Shown here one piece after another: positions 9,984 to 19,842 of a DNA stretch of 64,000 nucleotides. A program made the translations under genes and the position numbers. The stretch spans positions 62,001-126,000 of the forward strand of contig CAVSTF010000003.1 in assembly GCA_963730785.1 (NCBI GenBank), written 5' to 3'. Origin of the DNA: Bog-473 sp963730785. Its GTDB lineage: Bacteria > Actinomycetota > Acidimicrobiia > Acidimicrobiales > RAAP-2. The notes beneath the pieces are model-generated. The model saw only the letters and a program-made list of their open reading frames with translations, was not told the origin of the DNA and made no database searches. How positions within the stretch are numbered: the stretch's first letter is position 1; every line of letters starts with the position of its first letter.

Positions 9984-11551
9984 ATGACCGATTCTGAAGG
10001 CTGGTCGACGATCCCTTCCATGTTGGCCGTCGCGTCGAAAAGTACGCCGATCGGACGGCCATTCGAGATGAAGATTCCGAGCTGACCTATGCCCAGCTCG
10101 AGGCGGCCGCCCACCAATTTGCCGCTGCCCTGGTGGCTCGGGTGTGGAGCAGGGTGATCGGGTCGCCATCTGGTGCCCCAATGGCATGCCCTGGGTCGTG
10201 GCGGCCCTCGGCATCTTCTCGGCCGGTGCCGTACTGGTCCCGGTGAACACGAGGTTCAAAGGTGCTGAAGCGGCGGATCTGCTGGCCGCAGTGGGGCCCG
10301 GGTCTGGTCACGGTGACCGACTTCTTGGGCACCGACTACGTGGCCATGCTGGCCGCGACCGGACTGACCTGCCGGCCTGGCACCATCGTCGTGGCCGACG
10401 GACCGGTGAGCGGGGGCGCCGTGGCCTGGGATGCCTTTGTGGCCAGGGCGACCGATGTGTCACTGGCCGAGGCAGCGCGTCGTCGGGACGGCCTCGGTTC
10501 GGAAGATCTCTCAGACATCTCTTCACTTCGGGAACGACGGGCGCACCCAAGGGCGTCCTCATGACCCACGGTCGCACGTTGCGAGTGGCCACGGACTGGG
10601 TGGCCATGACGGGTCTCAGCGCCGGTGATCCCTATCTCATGGTGAACCCGTACTTCCACATGTTCGGCCTAAAGGCCGGCATCCTGGCCTGTGTCGCGGC
10701 CGGAGCGACCATGTTGCCTGAGCCGGTGTTCGATGTGGATCGCGTGCTCAGCCGGGTGGCGTCCGAGCAGGTGACGGTGCTGCCGGGTCCGCCCACGCTG
10801 TACCAATCGATTCTGGATCACGATCACCGATCCGAGTACGACCTCAGCAGTCTTCGGGTGGGCGTCACCGGTGCGGCCGACATTCCGGTGGCTCTGATTC
10901 ACCGCATGCAGACGGAGTTGCCGTTCTCTCTCATCGTGACCGGCTACGGGCTCACCGAGGCCGGGACCGCCTGTTCCACCGCCCCCGGCGATGACGCTGA
11001 GGCGATTGCCACCTCGGTGGGTCAGCCTCGTCCCGGGTTTGAAATTCGCATCGTCGGAGAGGGTGGCCGGGAGGCGGAGCAAGGCGAATCGGGCGAAATA
11101 CTTCTCCGGGGGATCAGCGTTATGGCCGGGTATCTGGATGATCCGGGTGAGACGGCCAAGGTGTTGTCGACTGACGGATGGCTCTCCACCGGTGACCTCG
11201 GCCTGCTCGACGAAGCCGGCCGATTGCACATCGTCGGTCGGGTGAAGGACATGTTCATCGTCGGCGGCTTCAACGCCTATCCGGCCGAAATTGAAAACAT
11301 CCTGCTCCGGCATCCCTCCATTGACCAAGCGGCAGTTATAGGTATTCCCGACGAGCGATTCGGCGAAGTGGGCATGGCATTCGTGGTCGCGTCAGAGGAT
11401 GTCCAACCGGACGAGATCATTGAATGGAGTCGGGTGCAGATGGCGAACTACAAAGTGCCCCGAGTGGTCGAAGTGGTGCCGAACTGCCCTTGAACGCGAC
11501 CGGCAAGGTGATGAAAGACGTGCTTCGAGAGCGGGCCGCCAAGATCGATGA
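9984..11551 (+). CDS. FadD3-like acyl-CoA ligase (frameshifted)
   Basis: ATP-dependent acyl-CoA synthetase. Motifs: LFTSGTTGAPKGVLMTH (AMP loop), NPYFHMFGLKAGIL, TGYGLTEAGTA, STGDLGLLDEAGRL and C-terminal NATGKVMKDVLRE with the catalytic lysine. The overall pattern is close to what I recall of FadD3, the ligase for the steroid CD-ring acid HIP, but a general medium-chain ligase cannot be excluded. Breaks near 10020, 10140, 10300, 10515 and 11487 scatter it over three frames. The C-terminus is uncertain; the TGA at 11549-11551 overlaps the next start and needs one more shift. Divergent from the P450; transcribed with the CoA-transferase. Confidence 0.85.
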
Positions 11552-12774
11552 GCGTCGCCTTCATGACGACCGGCGGGAAGCCCGGGCTCTCGGCATTGGC
11601 GGACTTGCGGGTGGTCGAGCTCGGGGTCTGGGTCGCCGCACCGAGTGCCGGTGCGCTCCTGGCCGACTGGGGTGCCGACGTGGTGAAGGTGGAGCCGCCA
11701 AGCGGCGACCCCATGCGGCAGGTTTTTGGTTCCTTGGGGATCGGAGAGGACTTTCCGAACCCGGCCTTCGCACTGGACAACCGAGGCAAGCGCAGCGTCG
11801 TGCTCGATCTGCGCAATGAGGAAGATCGGGCACGTTTCGAGGATCTCCTGGCTGACGCCGATGTCTTTTTGACCAACGCGCGTCCCACGGTGCTCGACGG
11901 GTTCGATCTGGAACCGTCCGCCACGGTGCAACGTCACCCGCACCTCGTCTACTGCAGTGTGAGCGGGTATGGGCTCCGTGGGCCCGATCGCGACCGGCCG
12001 GCCTACGACGTCGGCGCGTTTTGGGGTCGCTCGGGGCTCTCGATGCAGCTGGCCAACAGTGAAGGTGTCCCGCTCAATGCCCGAGGTGGCATCGGCGATC
12101 ACATCTGCGGTCTGGCCGCACTGGGTGGCCTGCTGGCGGCCGTCCTCGAACAAAGGCACACTGGCCATGGCCAGGTGGTCGAGGTATCGCTCATCCGGAC
12201 CGGGACCTATGTGCTCGGCTGGGACATGAGTTTGCAGGCCACCTTGGGCAAGGTATCGAAAGCGGAGTCCCGGTTAGCCAACCAAGCCCCACTGATGAAT
12301 TCGTACTGCGCCAGCGACGGGCGTTGGTTCTTCCTCACCGGGCTCGAAGCAGATCGCCACATCGGTTCGGTCTGTCGTGCGCTTGGACGCCCCGACCTGT
12401 TGGAAGATCCCATGTTCGCCAATGCGACGGCTCTTCGTCGAAATCGCACCGAGGTCATCGCCACGTTGGACGAGATCTTCGGGAAGGAACCGCTGGCGGT
12501 GTGGGCGGAGCGGTTCGAGCGCGAAGGCGTGTGGTGGGCGCCAGCGCAGGGACCGGCCGACGTGTTAGAAGATCCGCAATTGGCCGCCACTAACGGTTTC
12601 TTGGACGTGCCAGATCCGGCCGGCGGACCATCGATGCGGGCCGTCAATGGGCCGATCAGCTTCTCGGACGTGCCGGTCAGCTCCGCCTCACCGGCGCCGC
12701 GGCTTGGTGAGCACACCGATGCCGTGCTCGCCGAGGTGGCAGGGCGAAAAAAGGAAAACGAAGCTCAGGCCTGA
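11548..12774 (+). CDS. CaiB/BaiF family CoA-transferase
   Basis: Intact 408-residue class III CoA-transferase. The N-terminus LRVVELGVWVAAPSAGALLADWGADVVKVEPP and NRGKRSVVLDLR are the family nucleotide-fold signatures, and the Asp in AYDVGAFWG is at the position of the catalytic aspartate. It moves CoA between acyl-CoA and a free acid. ATG overlaps the end of the ligase gene, so both may act on the same acid. The 3' end overlaps the convergent ACAD gene by ten bases. Confidence 0.92.
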   Translation: MSVAFMTTGGKPGLSALADLRVVELGVWVAAPSAGALLADWGADVVKVEPPSGDPMRQVFGSLGIGEDFPNPAFALDNRGKRSVVLDLRNEEDRARFEDLLADADVFLTNARPTVLDGFDLEPSATVQRHPHLVYCSVSGYGLRGPDRDRPAYDVGAFWGRSGLSMQLANSEGVPLNARGGIGDHICGLAALGGLLAAVLEQRHTGHGQVVEVSLIRTGTYVLGWDMSLQATLGKVSKAESRLANQAPLMNSYCASDGRWFFLTGLEADRHIGSVCRALGRPDLLEDPMFANATALRRNRTEVIATLDEIFGKEPLAVWAERFEREGVWWAPAQGPADVLEDPQLAATNGFLDVPDPAGGPSMRAVNGPISFSDVPVSSASPAPRLGEHTDAVLAEVAGRKKENEAQA

Positions 12775-13933
12775 CCGCGGGCCCGGGCCAGGAGGCCACG
12801 GGCGATCACGATGCGTTGAATCTCGTTGGTGCCTTCGCCAATGACCATCAACGGTGCATCGCGATAGAAGCGCTCCACCGGGAACTCTGTCGTGTACCCC
12901 ACGCCGCCGTGGATGCGCATGGCTTCCATGCTGAGTTCCAGCGCCGTTTCGCTGGCGAACAATTTGGCCATTCCGGCCTCAACGTCGCACCGGAGGCCCT
13001 GGGCCTTGCGCTCCGCCGCGTTCTTGGTGAGCAGCCGGGCCGCCTCCAGTTTGGTGGCCATGTCGGCCAGTTTGAGGGCGATGGCCTGATGTTCTCCGAT
13101 TGGCTTGCCGAAGGTCTCGCGTTGTTGCGCGTACGCCATGGCGGCATCGAAGGCGGCCCGAGCCACGCCCACCGCTCGCGCCGCGATGTTGATCCGGCCC
13201 ACTTCGAGAACGCTGAGAATTTGGGGCAGGCCACGTCCAGATTCACCGATCAGGTTGGCCGCCGGAATGCGATGGTCGACGTACGACATCTCCACCGTCT
13301 CCACGCCTCGGTAGCCCAACTTGCTCACGTGTTTACTGACGCGTCATGCCCTCGAAGTTCGGGACCAGGCTCTTTTTCCACGATGAAGGCTGAGATGCCT
13401 TCCTCGGTTCGGGCCGCCAAGGCCACGACGGAGGAGAGTTCGCCATTGGTCACCCATGCCTTGCTGCCATTGATGACGTACTCGTCGCCATCGCGCTGGG
13501 CCCGGCAGGAGATGTTGCGAGTGTCACTGCCGGCGTCCGGCTCCGAAAGAGAGAGCGCCCCTCGACGTTCGCCGGTGGCCATGGTGGGCAGCCAACGTTC
13601 CTTCTGCTCCTCGGACCCGTGGGTCATGATGAGGGTGGCCGCCATGGTGTGGGTGTTGACGATGCCGGTCAGGCTCATCCAGCCGTAGGAAAGCTCCTCA
13701 ATCACCCCGATGTAGGTCAGAAGGTCGAGTCCGAGACCGCCATAGGCCTCCGGAATGGTGACGCCGAAGAGGCCCATGCGCTTCATCTGTTCGACGATCT
13801 CTACGGGAAAGGTGTCGGTGCGCTCGAGCTGGCTGGCGACCGGGATTACCTCACGTTCCACGAATCGACGGACCGTGTCGATGATTTCGGCGCGGACGCC
13901 CTCGTCGACGTAATGGGGGGCCTCATTCGTCAT
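12765..13933 (-). CDS. acyl-CoA dehydrogenase (frameshifted)
   Basis: Flavin-dependent ACAD of about 390 residues. N-terminal half: VERTDTFP-type start, GLFGVTIPEAYGGLGLDLL, SLSEPDAGSDTRN and GSKAWVTNGE. C-terminal half: QQRETFGKPIGEHQAIA, RIHGGVGYTTEFPVERFYRD and IGEGTNEIQR, whose Glu is the canonical catalytic base. Two breaks near 13330 and 13360 separate the halves. ATG 13933 is preceded by AAAGGAAGG. It stands alone on the minus strand, divergent from the 14018 operon, and looks like a self-sufficient homotetrameric short/medium-chain enzyme, unlike the paired ACADs nearby. Confidence 0.9.
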
Positions 13934-13941
13934 ATTTCGCT
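13926..13941 (-). promoter_or_regulatory. AATATGA element at the 13933 start codon
   Basis: Minus-strand AGCGAAATATGACGAA surrounds the ACAD start codon. Eleven bases, GCGAAATATGA, recur at 28936-28951 upstream of the SnoaL-like gene. Suggested shared element; see findings. Confidence 0.25.
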
Positions 13942-14001
13942 TGCCTTCCTTTCGGCGAAAACCCTACACATCAATCTTGTTGACCCTCGATCTCAATAAT
14001 G

Positions 14002-14015
14002 AGAATATGATTTCC
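14002..14015 (+). promoter_or_regulatory. AGAATATGATT element upstream of 14018 operon
   Basis: AGAATATGATTTCC ends three bases before ATG 14018. It shares AGAATATGATT with the perfect palindrome at 59334-59350, which overlaps a TetR start codon. Possible operator for the catabolic operon; inference only. Confidence 0.3.
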
Positions 14016-14017
14016 AT

Positions 14018-15537
14018 ATGGCGAAGGGCTCCATGCACCGCGGCCTCGAAGCGGCCGCGTCCAAGTATCCGGAGGTTCCGGCCGTGCTGGCCGGAGACGA
14101 TGCGTGGACCTTTGCAGATCTCCAACGGGCCAGCAACGCCGCCGCCGCCCAGCTCGCCCTGTTCGGGGTGGGTCCCGGGACCCGGGTCGCCCTCATGACC
14201 TCCAACCGACCGGAGTTTGTGGTGGCCGTCCACGCCGTGAGCAAGCTCGGGGCGGCATCGGTGCTCCTGAATCCGTCCTGGAAGGCGCTCGAGGTCGATG
14301 GCGCACTGGACCTGACCGAGCCCGTCTGTGCGGTGGCCGACGGGGAAGGCGCCCAACTACTGGCCTCGCGCCTCGGTCGGGAAGGTGCTAGACCTCGACG
14401 ACGAGGGGATCCGATCCGGCCCAGCCTTCGACCGCGCCAGCAATCAACCTCCACCCGAGATCGAACCGTACGATGGGGACGAGGCGGTTCTGGTCTTCAG
14501 TTCGGGGACGACGGACCGGCCTAAGGCGGTTCGTCATACCCACGACTCCATTGCCTTGGCGACCGAACACTGGTGCCTGGCGCTCGGGTTGGGTCCCACC
14601 GACCGTTTCCAGGTGGCGACGCCGCCGTCGCACATCCTTGGCCTGCTCAACTTGCTGGCGGCTGCTCAGGCTGGGGCAACCGTCCGATTGCATCGACGAT
14701 TCGACCTCAATGAGGAACTGCGCTGCATTCAAGATGAACGAATGACGCTCGAGATGGCCGTCGCCCCTATTGCGCTGGCCATGGCGAATCACCCCGACCT
14801 TGAGGCATTCGATCTCTCGTCGCTGCGCTACATCATGTGGGGGGCCACACCGGTGACGGCATCGGTGGCCGAGGCGATCACGGCTCGTACAGGCGTACGT
14901 TGGCTTCCGGCCTATGGCACCAGCGAGGTACCAGTGATCACGAGCAATCCCATCGACCGTCCGGCCGATTGGCGTCTTGATTCTGCCGGGCTGCCAGTGG
15001 GGGACGTGGAACTGCGGAGCGGTGGACCTCGACAGCGGCCAGGTACTGGCCAACGGGGACATCGGCGAAATCCAGGTGCGAAGCGCTTCAGCCATGGCCG
15101 GATATCTGCCGGACACGGAGACCTCTGCCGCCTTTGACGACGGCTGGTATCGCACGGGCGACGTCGGTTGGTTGGAGGACGAGGGCTGGGTACACCTGAC
15201 CGATCGTCGCAAGGAAATGATCAAGGTCAACGGCTTTCAAGTCGCCCCGGCCGAGATCGAGTCCGTGCTGCACGGCCACCCTGCTGTGGTCGACTGCGCC
15301 GTCTTTGGTGTGCCCGATGAGCGGGCGGGCGAAGTTCCGGTAGCGGTCGTGCAACTCGAACCGGGGTCCGGAGTTGATGCGGCCGAATTGCAGCAGTTGG
15401 TGGGCGATGCGCTGGCTCACTACAAGCGACTCAGCACGGTGGTCCTGGTCGACTCAATTCCCCGAACGCCATCAGGCAAGGTATTGCGTCGCACGTTGCG
15501 CGACGAGTGGCTGAGGGCTCGATTCCTGGACGCCTGA
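14018..15537 (+). CDS. acyl-CoA ligase, AMP-binding family (frameshifted)
   Basis: About 505 residues in three frames joined near 14385 and 15010. N-terminal domain with TFADLQRASNAAAAQL, AMP loop FSSGTTDRPKAVRHTH, AYGTSEVP, YRTGDVGWLEDEG, and C-terminal RTPSGKVLRRTLRDE with the catalytic lysine. The AMP loop has TTD where nearly all relatives have TTG, which may be one more base error. Resembles 4-coumarate/cyclohexanecarboxylate-type CoA ligases. It leads a seven-gene operon and would activate the acid that the following ACADs, hydratase and lyase process. Substrate not predictable. Confidence 0.85.
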
Positions 15538-16584
15538 TGGATGTCCGACTTTCATCCGAGCAGGTGGCACTACGCGAGTCAGTGTCCAAGGCAGTCGCTC
15601 GACTTGGCCCCCATGCGCGTGGCCGACCTCGACGATGCCGATCGCCGCCAAGCGCTCGATGGCGTCATTGACGGCGGCAGGATGGCGAGAATTGCGAACT
15701 GCGTCCGATGGGGGAGAACCGTGGGCCTCCGCCGTAGAAGCGGCAGTCGTGGCGGCAGAACTCGGTCAAGGTCTGGCCGACACACCATTTCTCGGCCCGT
15801 CCCTGGCCGCCGATCTCCGACGATTGGTCGGCGCGCCGCCGGCGACTGAGCCCGAGACAGTGGCGCTCATGGCGGATCTGTCCGAACTGGCCACGGAAAT
15901 GGACGGTGAGCTGCCTTCGGGGACAGTGGCCATAGATGCGGCCGGGTGCGCGGCAGGCATTGGTCCTCGCCAACGATGGCCTTCAGTACCTGGTGGGCAC
16001 GGTCGAGCTGGGTCCTGAGACTGAAGGGACTGATCTGACTCGGCCTTCCGTCACTCCTGCCGTGCCGGATCTCGCGTGTCGCCGTTGGATGGCCAGGGAC
16101 GGCAACTCAACGATACTGAGTCACGCGCTGGCACAGCTTCGGATTGGCGCTCACCTGCGCCGACCTGGTCGGCGTCATGCGAGGCGCCCTCGCCATCGCC
16201 ACTTCCTACGCCAAAGATCGTCGCCAGTACGGCGCCGCCATCGGATCGTTTCAGGCGGTGCAGCACCTGTTGGCTGATGCCCACGTGCTGATGGAAGGTT
16301 CGGCCAGCATCGCCCTGCATGCAGCCTGGGCCGTCGATGCGTTGGACTCGACCGAGTCGCTGATCGCCGCCTCGGCGGCCAAGGCTTACTGCACACGCTC
16401 GGCCCGCTCAGTCTGCGAGACGGTGATTCAGGTGCATGGCGGAATCGGCAACACCTGGGAGTGCCTGGCCCACGTGTACTTGCGCCGAGCACTACTTTCC
16501 GGCGAGATGTTGGGCGGCGTCGGGGCCAGTCTCGACCGTGTCATGGATTTCCACGGGATCGGAGCATCCAGTGGACTTCGCTGA
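15537..16584 (+). CDS. acyl-CoA dehydrogenase, small or beta-type subunit (frameshifted)
   Basis: ATG 15537 overlaps the ligase stop (TGATG). Breaks near 15610, 15680, 15950 and 16140 scatter it. Recognisable ACAD parts: VRLSSEQVALRES at the start, SYAKDRRQYGAAIGSFQAVQH and VIQVHGGIGNTWECLAH. The C-terminal EGT-type catalytic loop is absent; relatives of about 350 residues with this ending are usually one half of a heteromeric ACAD. The gene overlaps the next ACAD by 14 bases, which supports an obligate alpha/beta complex like those of steroid side-chain and ring catabolism. Confidence 0.8.
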
Positions 16585-17702
16585 TTCACCCGAGGAGCAC
16601 GAGCTTCCGCCTTCGCCTCCGACAGTGGCTGACCGCAAACAATCCGGGACTTCCACCGTCCTCGACTGACGACGCGTACTGGGACGGTCAGGCTGCATGG
16701 CACCAGTCCCTGCACGAAGCCGGATTCTTCGGCCTCTCGTGGCCAGTTCAGGTGGGTGGGCACGGACTACCAAGTGTCTACGAGGTCATCCTCGACGAGG
16801 AACTCACCAATGCGGCGGCACCACCACGACCGAGCGTGGGCTACCTGGTGCAAGGTTTGCTCGAACATGCCAGCCCGGAAGTGCAGCAGCGATTTCTGCC
16901 CGGGTTGGTCAGCGGTCATGAACGTTGGTGCCAGGGTTTCAGCGAACCTGAGGCCGGTTCTGATCTCGCTGCGCTGAGTACTCGGGCCGAGCTCGACGGT
17001 CAGGAGTACGTCATTACGGGTCACAAGGTGTGGACGAGCTACTCGGATGCCGCCGACTGGTGCCTCGTCCTGGCTCGGACCGATCAGGACGTACCCAAGC
17101 ACCGTGGCCTTTCGGCCTTTGCGGTACCGATGGGTCAGGCGGCCATCACCCAACGGCCACTTCGCATGATCAACGGGATCACCCGCGAGTTCGGCGAGGT
17201 CATTTTCGATGGTGCCCGAGTCGACGCGGCGAACATGATCGGGAAGCCCGGCGATGGATGGCGATTGGCCATGACCGTGGTCAGCCACGAGCGCGAGCCA
17301 GGTGAGTTGGGATACGTGGCGCGCTATGGCAAGACGGTCAATGAGCTCGTTCGCCGAGTCCAGGACTCTTCTCACGTCATCGGATCCGAAACTCGGCGTG
17401 AACTGGCCTGGGCACTGGTCGAAGTCGAGATGTTGCGCTGCCACGTCAGTCGTCGACTTTCGGATCGGCTCGACGGTATTACTCACGGTCCGGAAGGTTC
17501 GGTCGACAAGCTGCTTATGACCTGGGTCGAGCAGGCCGTTGGGCATGCCGCATTGGCGGTAGATGGCATCTCACCCGCCGGTGGGGAGGACACCTCGCTC
17601 AAGCTGTACCTCTACAGCCGGGCCCAGAGCGTCATGGGTGGCACATCACAGATTCAGCGCAATCTCATCGCCAGCCGAATATTGGAGCTACCAACCTCAT
17701 GA
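16571..17702 (+). CDS. acyl-CoA dehydrogenase, large or alpha-type subunit (one frameshift)
   Basis: GTG 16571 starts VDFADSPEEHE; removing one base near 16603 joins FRLRLRQWLTANNPG and the long frame ending at 17702. Motifs: GLSWPVQVGGHGLPS, WCQGFSEPEAGSDLAAL, GHKVWTSYSDAADWC and C-terminal YSRAQSVMGGTSQIQRN. This is the FadE type with the GGTSQIQR ending that pairs with a smaller subunit, here the overlapping 15537 gene. Expected to be a cytosolic FAD enzyme introducing an alpha-beta double bond into the acyl-CoA made by the ligase. The next start (17699) overlaps its stop. Confidence 0.9.
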
Positions 17703-18487
17703 CCACATACGACCTACCCGACGAACTCTCCGTTACCGAGGACGGGCCCATTCGGATCGTCACTCTGAATCGACCCGATCAGCTCAACGCCACCAATCAC
17801 GCGTTGCACGCTGGACTAGCCGGACTCTTTCCCCAACTCGACGCTGACACCGAGGCTCGGGCGGTCGTCTTGACCGGCGCCGGACGAGCGTTCTCGGCCG
17901 GCGGTGACTTCGATTACCTCGACCAACTGACCCGTGACGCCACCTTGCGCGAGATCACCCTGGCTCACGGCCGCCAGATTGTCACCGGCATGGTGGCTTG
18001 CCGTCTCCCCATTGTGGCTGCGGTCAATGGTCCCGCCGTCGGTCTCGGCTGCAGTCTCGTTGCCCTTTCCGACATCGTCTACATGGCCGAAAGCGCCCAT
18101 TTGGCCGACCCACACGTGGTCCTGGGATTAGTCGCCGCCGACGGCGGGCCAGTGGTGTGGCCGCTGCTGACCAGCCTTCAACTGGCCAAGGAGTACGCGC
18201 TCACGGGTGATCGCATCCCCGCTGAACGGGCCGCCGCCATCGGTTTGGTGAATCACGTCTGCCCCGACGCCGACGTCATGAGCGAGGCCATGGCCTGCGC
18301 GCACCGCATTGCTCGCTTGCCCAAGGGTGCCGTGCAGGACACCAAACGGGTGATCAACATTCAGCTCGAGCGGGCCGTCCTGGCTGCGCTTGATTTCGCC
18401 TTGAGTGCTGAGAATCGATCGTTCACCACGCCCGAACTCCGGGCCAACCTCGATCGGATGCGCAATCCGACGGTGAAGGGAACCTGA
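17699..18487 (+). CDS. enoyl-CoA hydratase/isomerase family protein
   Basis: Intact 262-residue crotonase. Oxyanion-hole segments FSAGGDF and NGPAVGLGCS are present. At the usual first catalytic Glu position the loop reads GLVAADGGPVVWP, with Asp instead of Glu, so hydratase chemistry may be altered (isomerase, hydrolase or retro-aldol activities occur in this superfamily). Start and stop overlap the neighbouring genes, placing it firmly in the 14018-21983 operon after the ACAD pair. Confidence 0.92.
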   Translation: MTTYDLPDELSVTEDGPIRIVTLNRPDQLNATNHALHAGLAGLFPQLDADTEARAVVLTGAGRAFSAGGDFDYLDQLTRDATLREITLAHGRQIVTGMVACRLPIVAAVNGPAVGLGCSLVALSDIVYMAESAHLADPHVVLGLVAADGGPVVWPLLTSLQLAKEYALTGDRIPAERAAAIGLVNHVCPDADVMSEAMACAHRIARLPKGAVQDTKRVINIQLERAVLAALDFALSAENRSFTTPELRANLDRMRNPTVKGT

Positions 18488-19842
18488 TGACCGACACAAA
18501 ACGCCAAATGTCGTTGGTGGGATTCATGCAAGCGGGGAACGCCACGGTGTATTCCGGGTCCTGGCGCCATCCGGCCACCGAACACGGCTTCCTCACGGCT
18601 GGCTACTACGAGAAGTTGGCCCGCACCCTTGAACAGGGCTGCTTCGACCTCATGTTCTTCGACGACCGCCTGGCCATGCCGGGGATCTACGGCGGTTCGG
18701 TGGCGGAAGCGGTTCGAACCGGTGCTCGACCGGTCAAGCTCGACCTCAGCGTGGTGCTGGGCATCTGCGCCGCGGCGACCAGTCGTATCGGCCTTGGTGC
18801 TACCTATTCCACGACGTATTACACGCCGTTTCACGTGGCCCGGACCTTCGCCACCCTGGACCATCTTTCTGGGGGCCGCGCCGCCTGGAACGTCGTGACG
18901 TCGGTGAACGACAGCGAAGCTCAGAATTACGGGCTCAAGGAAGTCATTGCTCACGATGCTCGCTACGACCGAGCTGACGAATTCCTCGAAGCCACCACAG
19001 GATTGTGGAATACGTGGGACGACGGCGCACTCGTACTGGATCGCCAGACTCCGCTGTTCGCCAATCCGGAAATGGTTCGCGAGCTCAACTACAAGGGTGA
19101 ATGGTTTGACGTCCGAGGGCCGCTCACGGTTCCTCGTTGCCCGCAGGGGCAACCGGTGCTCATGCAGGCGGGCTCTTCAGGGCGGGGGCGTGAGTTCGCT
19201 GCTCGTTGGGCGGAACTCATTTTCACTGGTGATCCGAATATTGATATCGCTCGGGCCCACTACAAGGACCAAAAGGAGAAGATCGGCGAACAAGGAAGAG
19301 ACCCGGGTTCCATCAAGATGCTGCCGATGGCGTACACCGTGGTCGGAGAATCGGCTGCTCATGCCGAAGAGCGCGAACAGCTCTTTCTCCACGAACTGGT
19401 TGACCCAATGGCATCGCTGACCTTGCTGTCCGAGCTCATGAACTACGACTTCTCGGGAATGGGGCTCGACGATCCCATCACCGATGAGTTGATTGAGTCG
19501 GTGTCCGGCATCCGGGGTCTGGTGCAGAACATCAAGACCCACATCGGCGGCGACACGGTGACACTGGGTGACCTGGCTGGACATCGGGCCACGCTGTTGC
19601 AGGGTCCTCGCTTCGTCGGTACCGGCAGCGACATCGCCGACCAGATGGAGGCCTGGTTCGACAGCGGGGCTTGTGACGGCTTCGTCATTGCGGCCACCCA
19701 TTCGCCCGGAGCCTACGAGGACGCCGTACGTCTGGTGGTGCCAGAGTTGCAGCGTCGAGGCGTGTTCCGTAAGGAATACCGAGGCAGCACGTTGCGAGAG
19801 CATCTCGGTCTGGAGCGCCCCGCCGACGCATCCGATGGCTGA
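18487..19842 (+). CDS. NtaA/DszA-type FMN-dependent LLM monooxygenase
   Basis: Intact 451-residue luciferase-like monooxygenase. QAGNATVYSGSWRHP near the N-terminus, GRAAWNVVTSVND, YKGEWFDVRGPL and PQGQPVLMQAGSS are signatures of the nitrilotriacetate monooxygenase component A group. Such enzymes use reduced FMN supplied by a separate flavin reductase; none is adjacent. In this operon it could hydroxylate or cleave a CoA-linked or free intermediate. ATG overlaps the crotonase stop; its own stop overlaps the next ATG. Confidence 0.9.
   Translation: MTDTKRQMSLVGFMQAGNATVYSGSWRHPATEHGFLTAGYYEKLARTLEQGCFDLMFFDDRLAMPGIYGGSVAEAVRTGARPVKLDLSVVLGICAAATSRIGLGATYSTTYYTPFHVARTFATLDHLSGGRAAWNVVTSVNDSEAQNYGLKEVIAHDARYDRADEFLEATTGLWNTWDDGALVLDRQTPLFANPEMVRELNYKGEWFDVRGPLTVPRCPQGQPVLMQAGSSGRGREFAARWAELIFTGDPNIDIARAHYKDQKEKIGEQGRDPGSIKMLPMAYTVVGESAAHAEEREQLFLHELVDPMASLTLLSELMNYDFSGMGLDDPITDELIESVSGIRGLVQNIKTHIGGDTVTLGDLAGHRATLLQGPRFVGTGSDIADQMEAWFDSGACDGFVIAATHSPGAYEDAVRLVVPELQRRGVFRKEYRGSTLREHLGLERPADASDG

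Noticed and set aside
11424..11819. 131-codon frame running from the ligase into the CoA-transferase
   Set aside because: Starts as the ligase C-terminus then overlaps an intact conserved gene; continuation is not protein-like.
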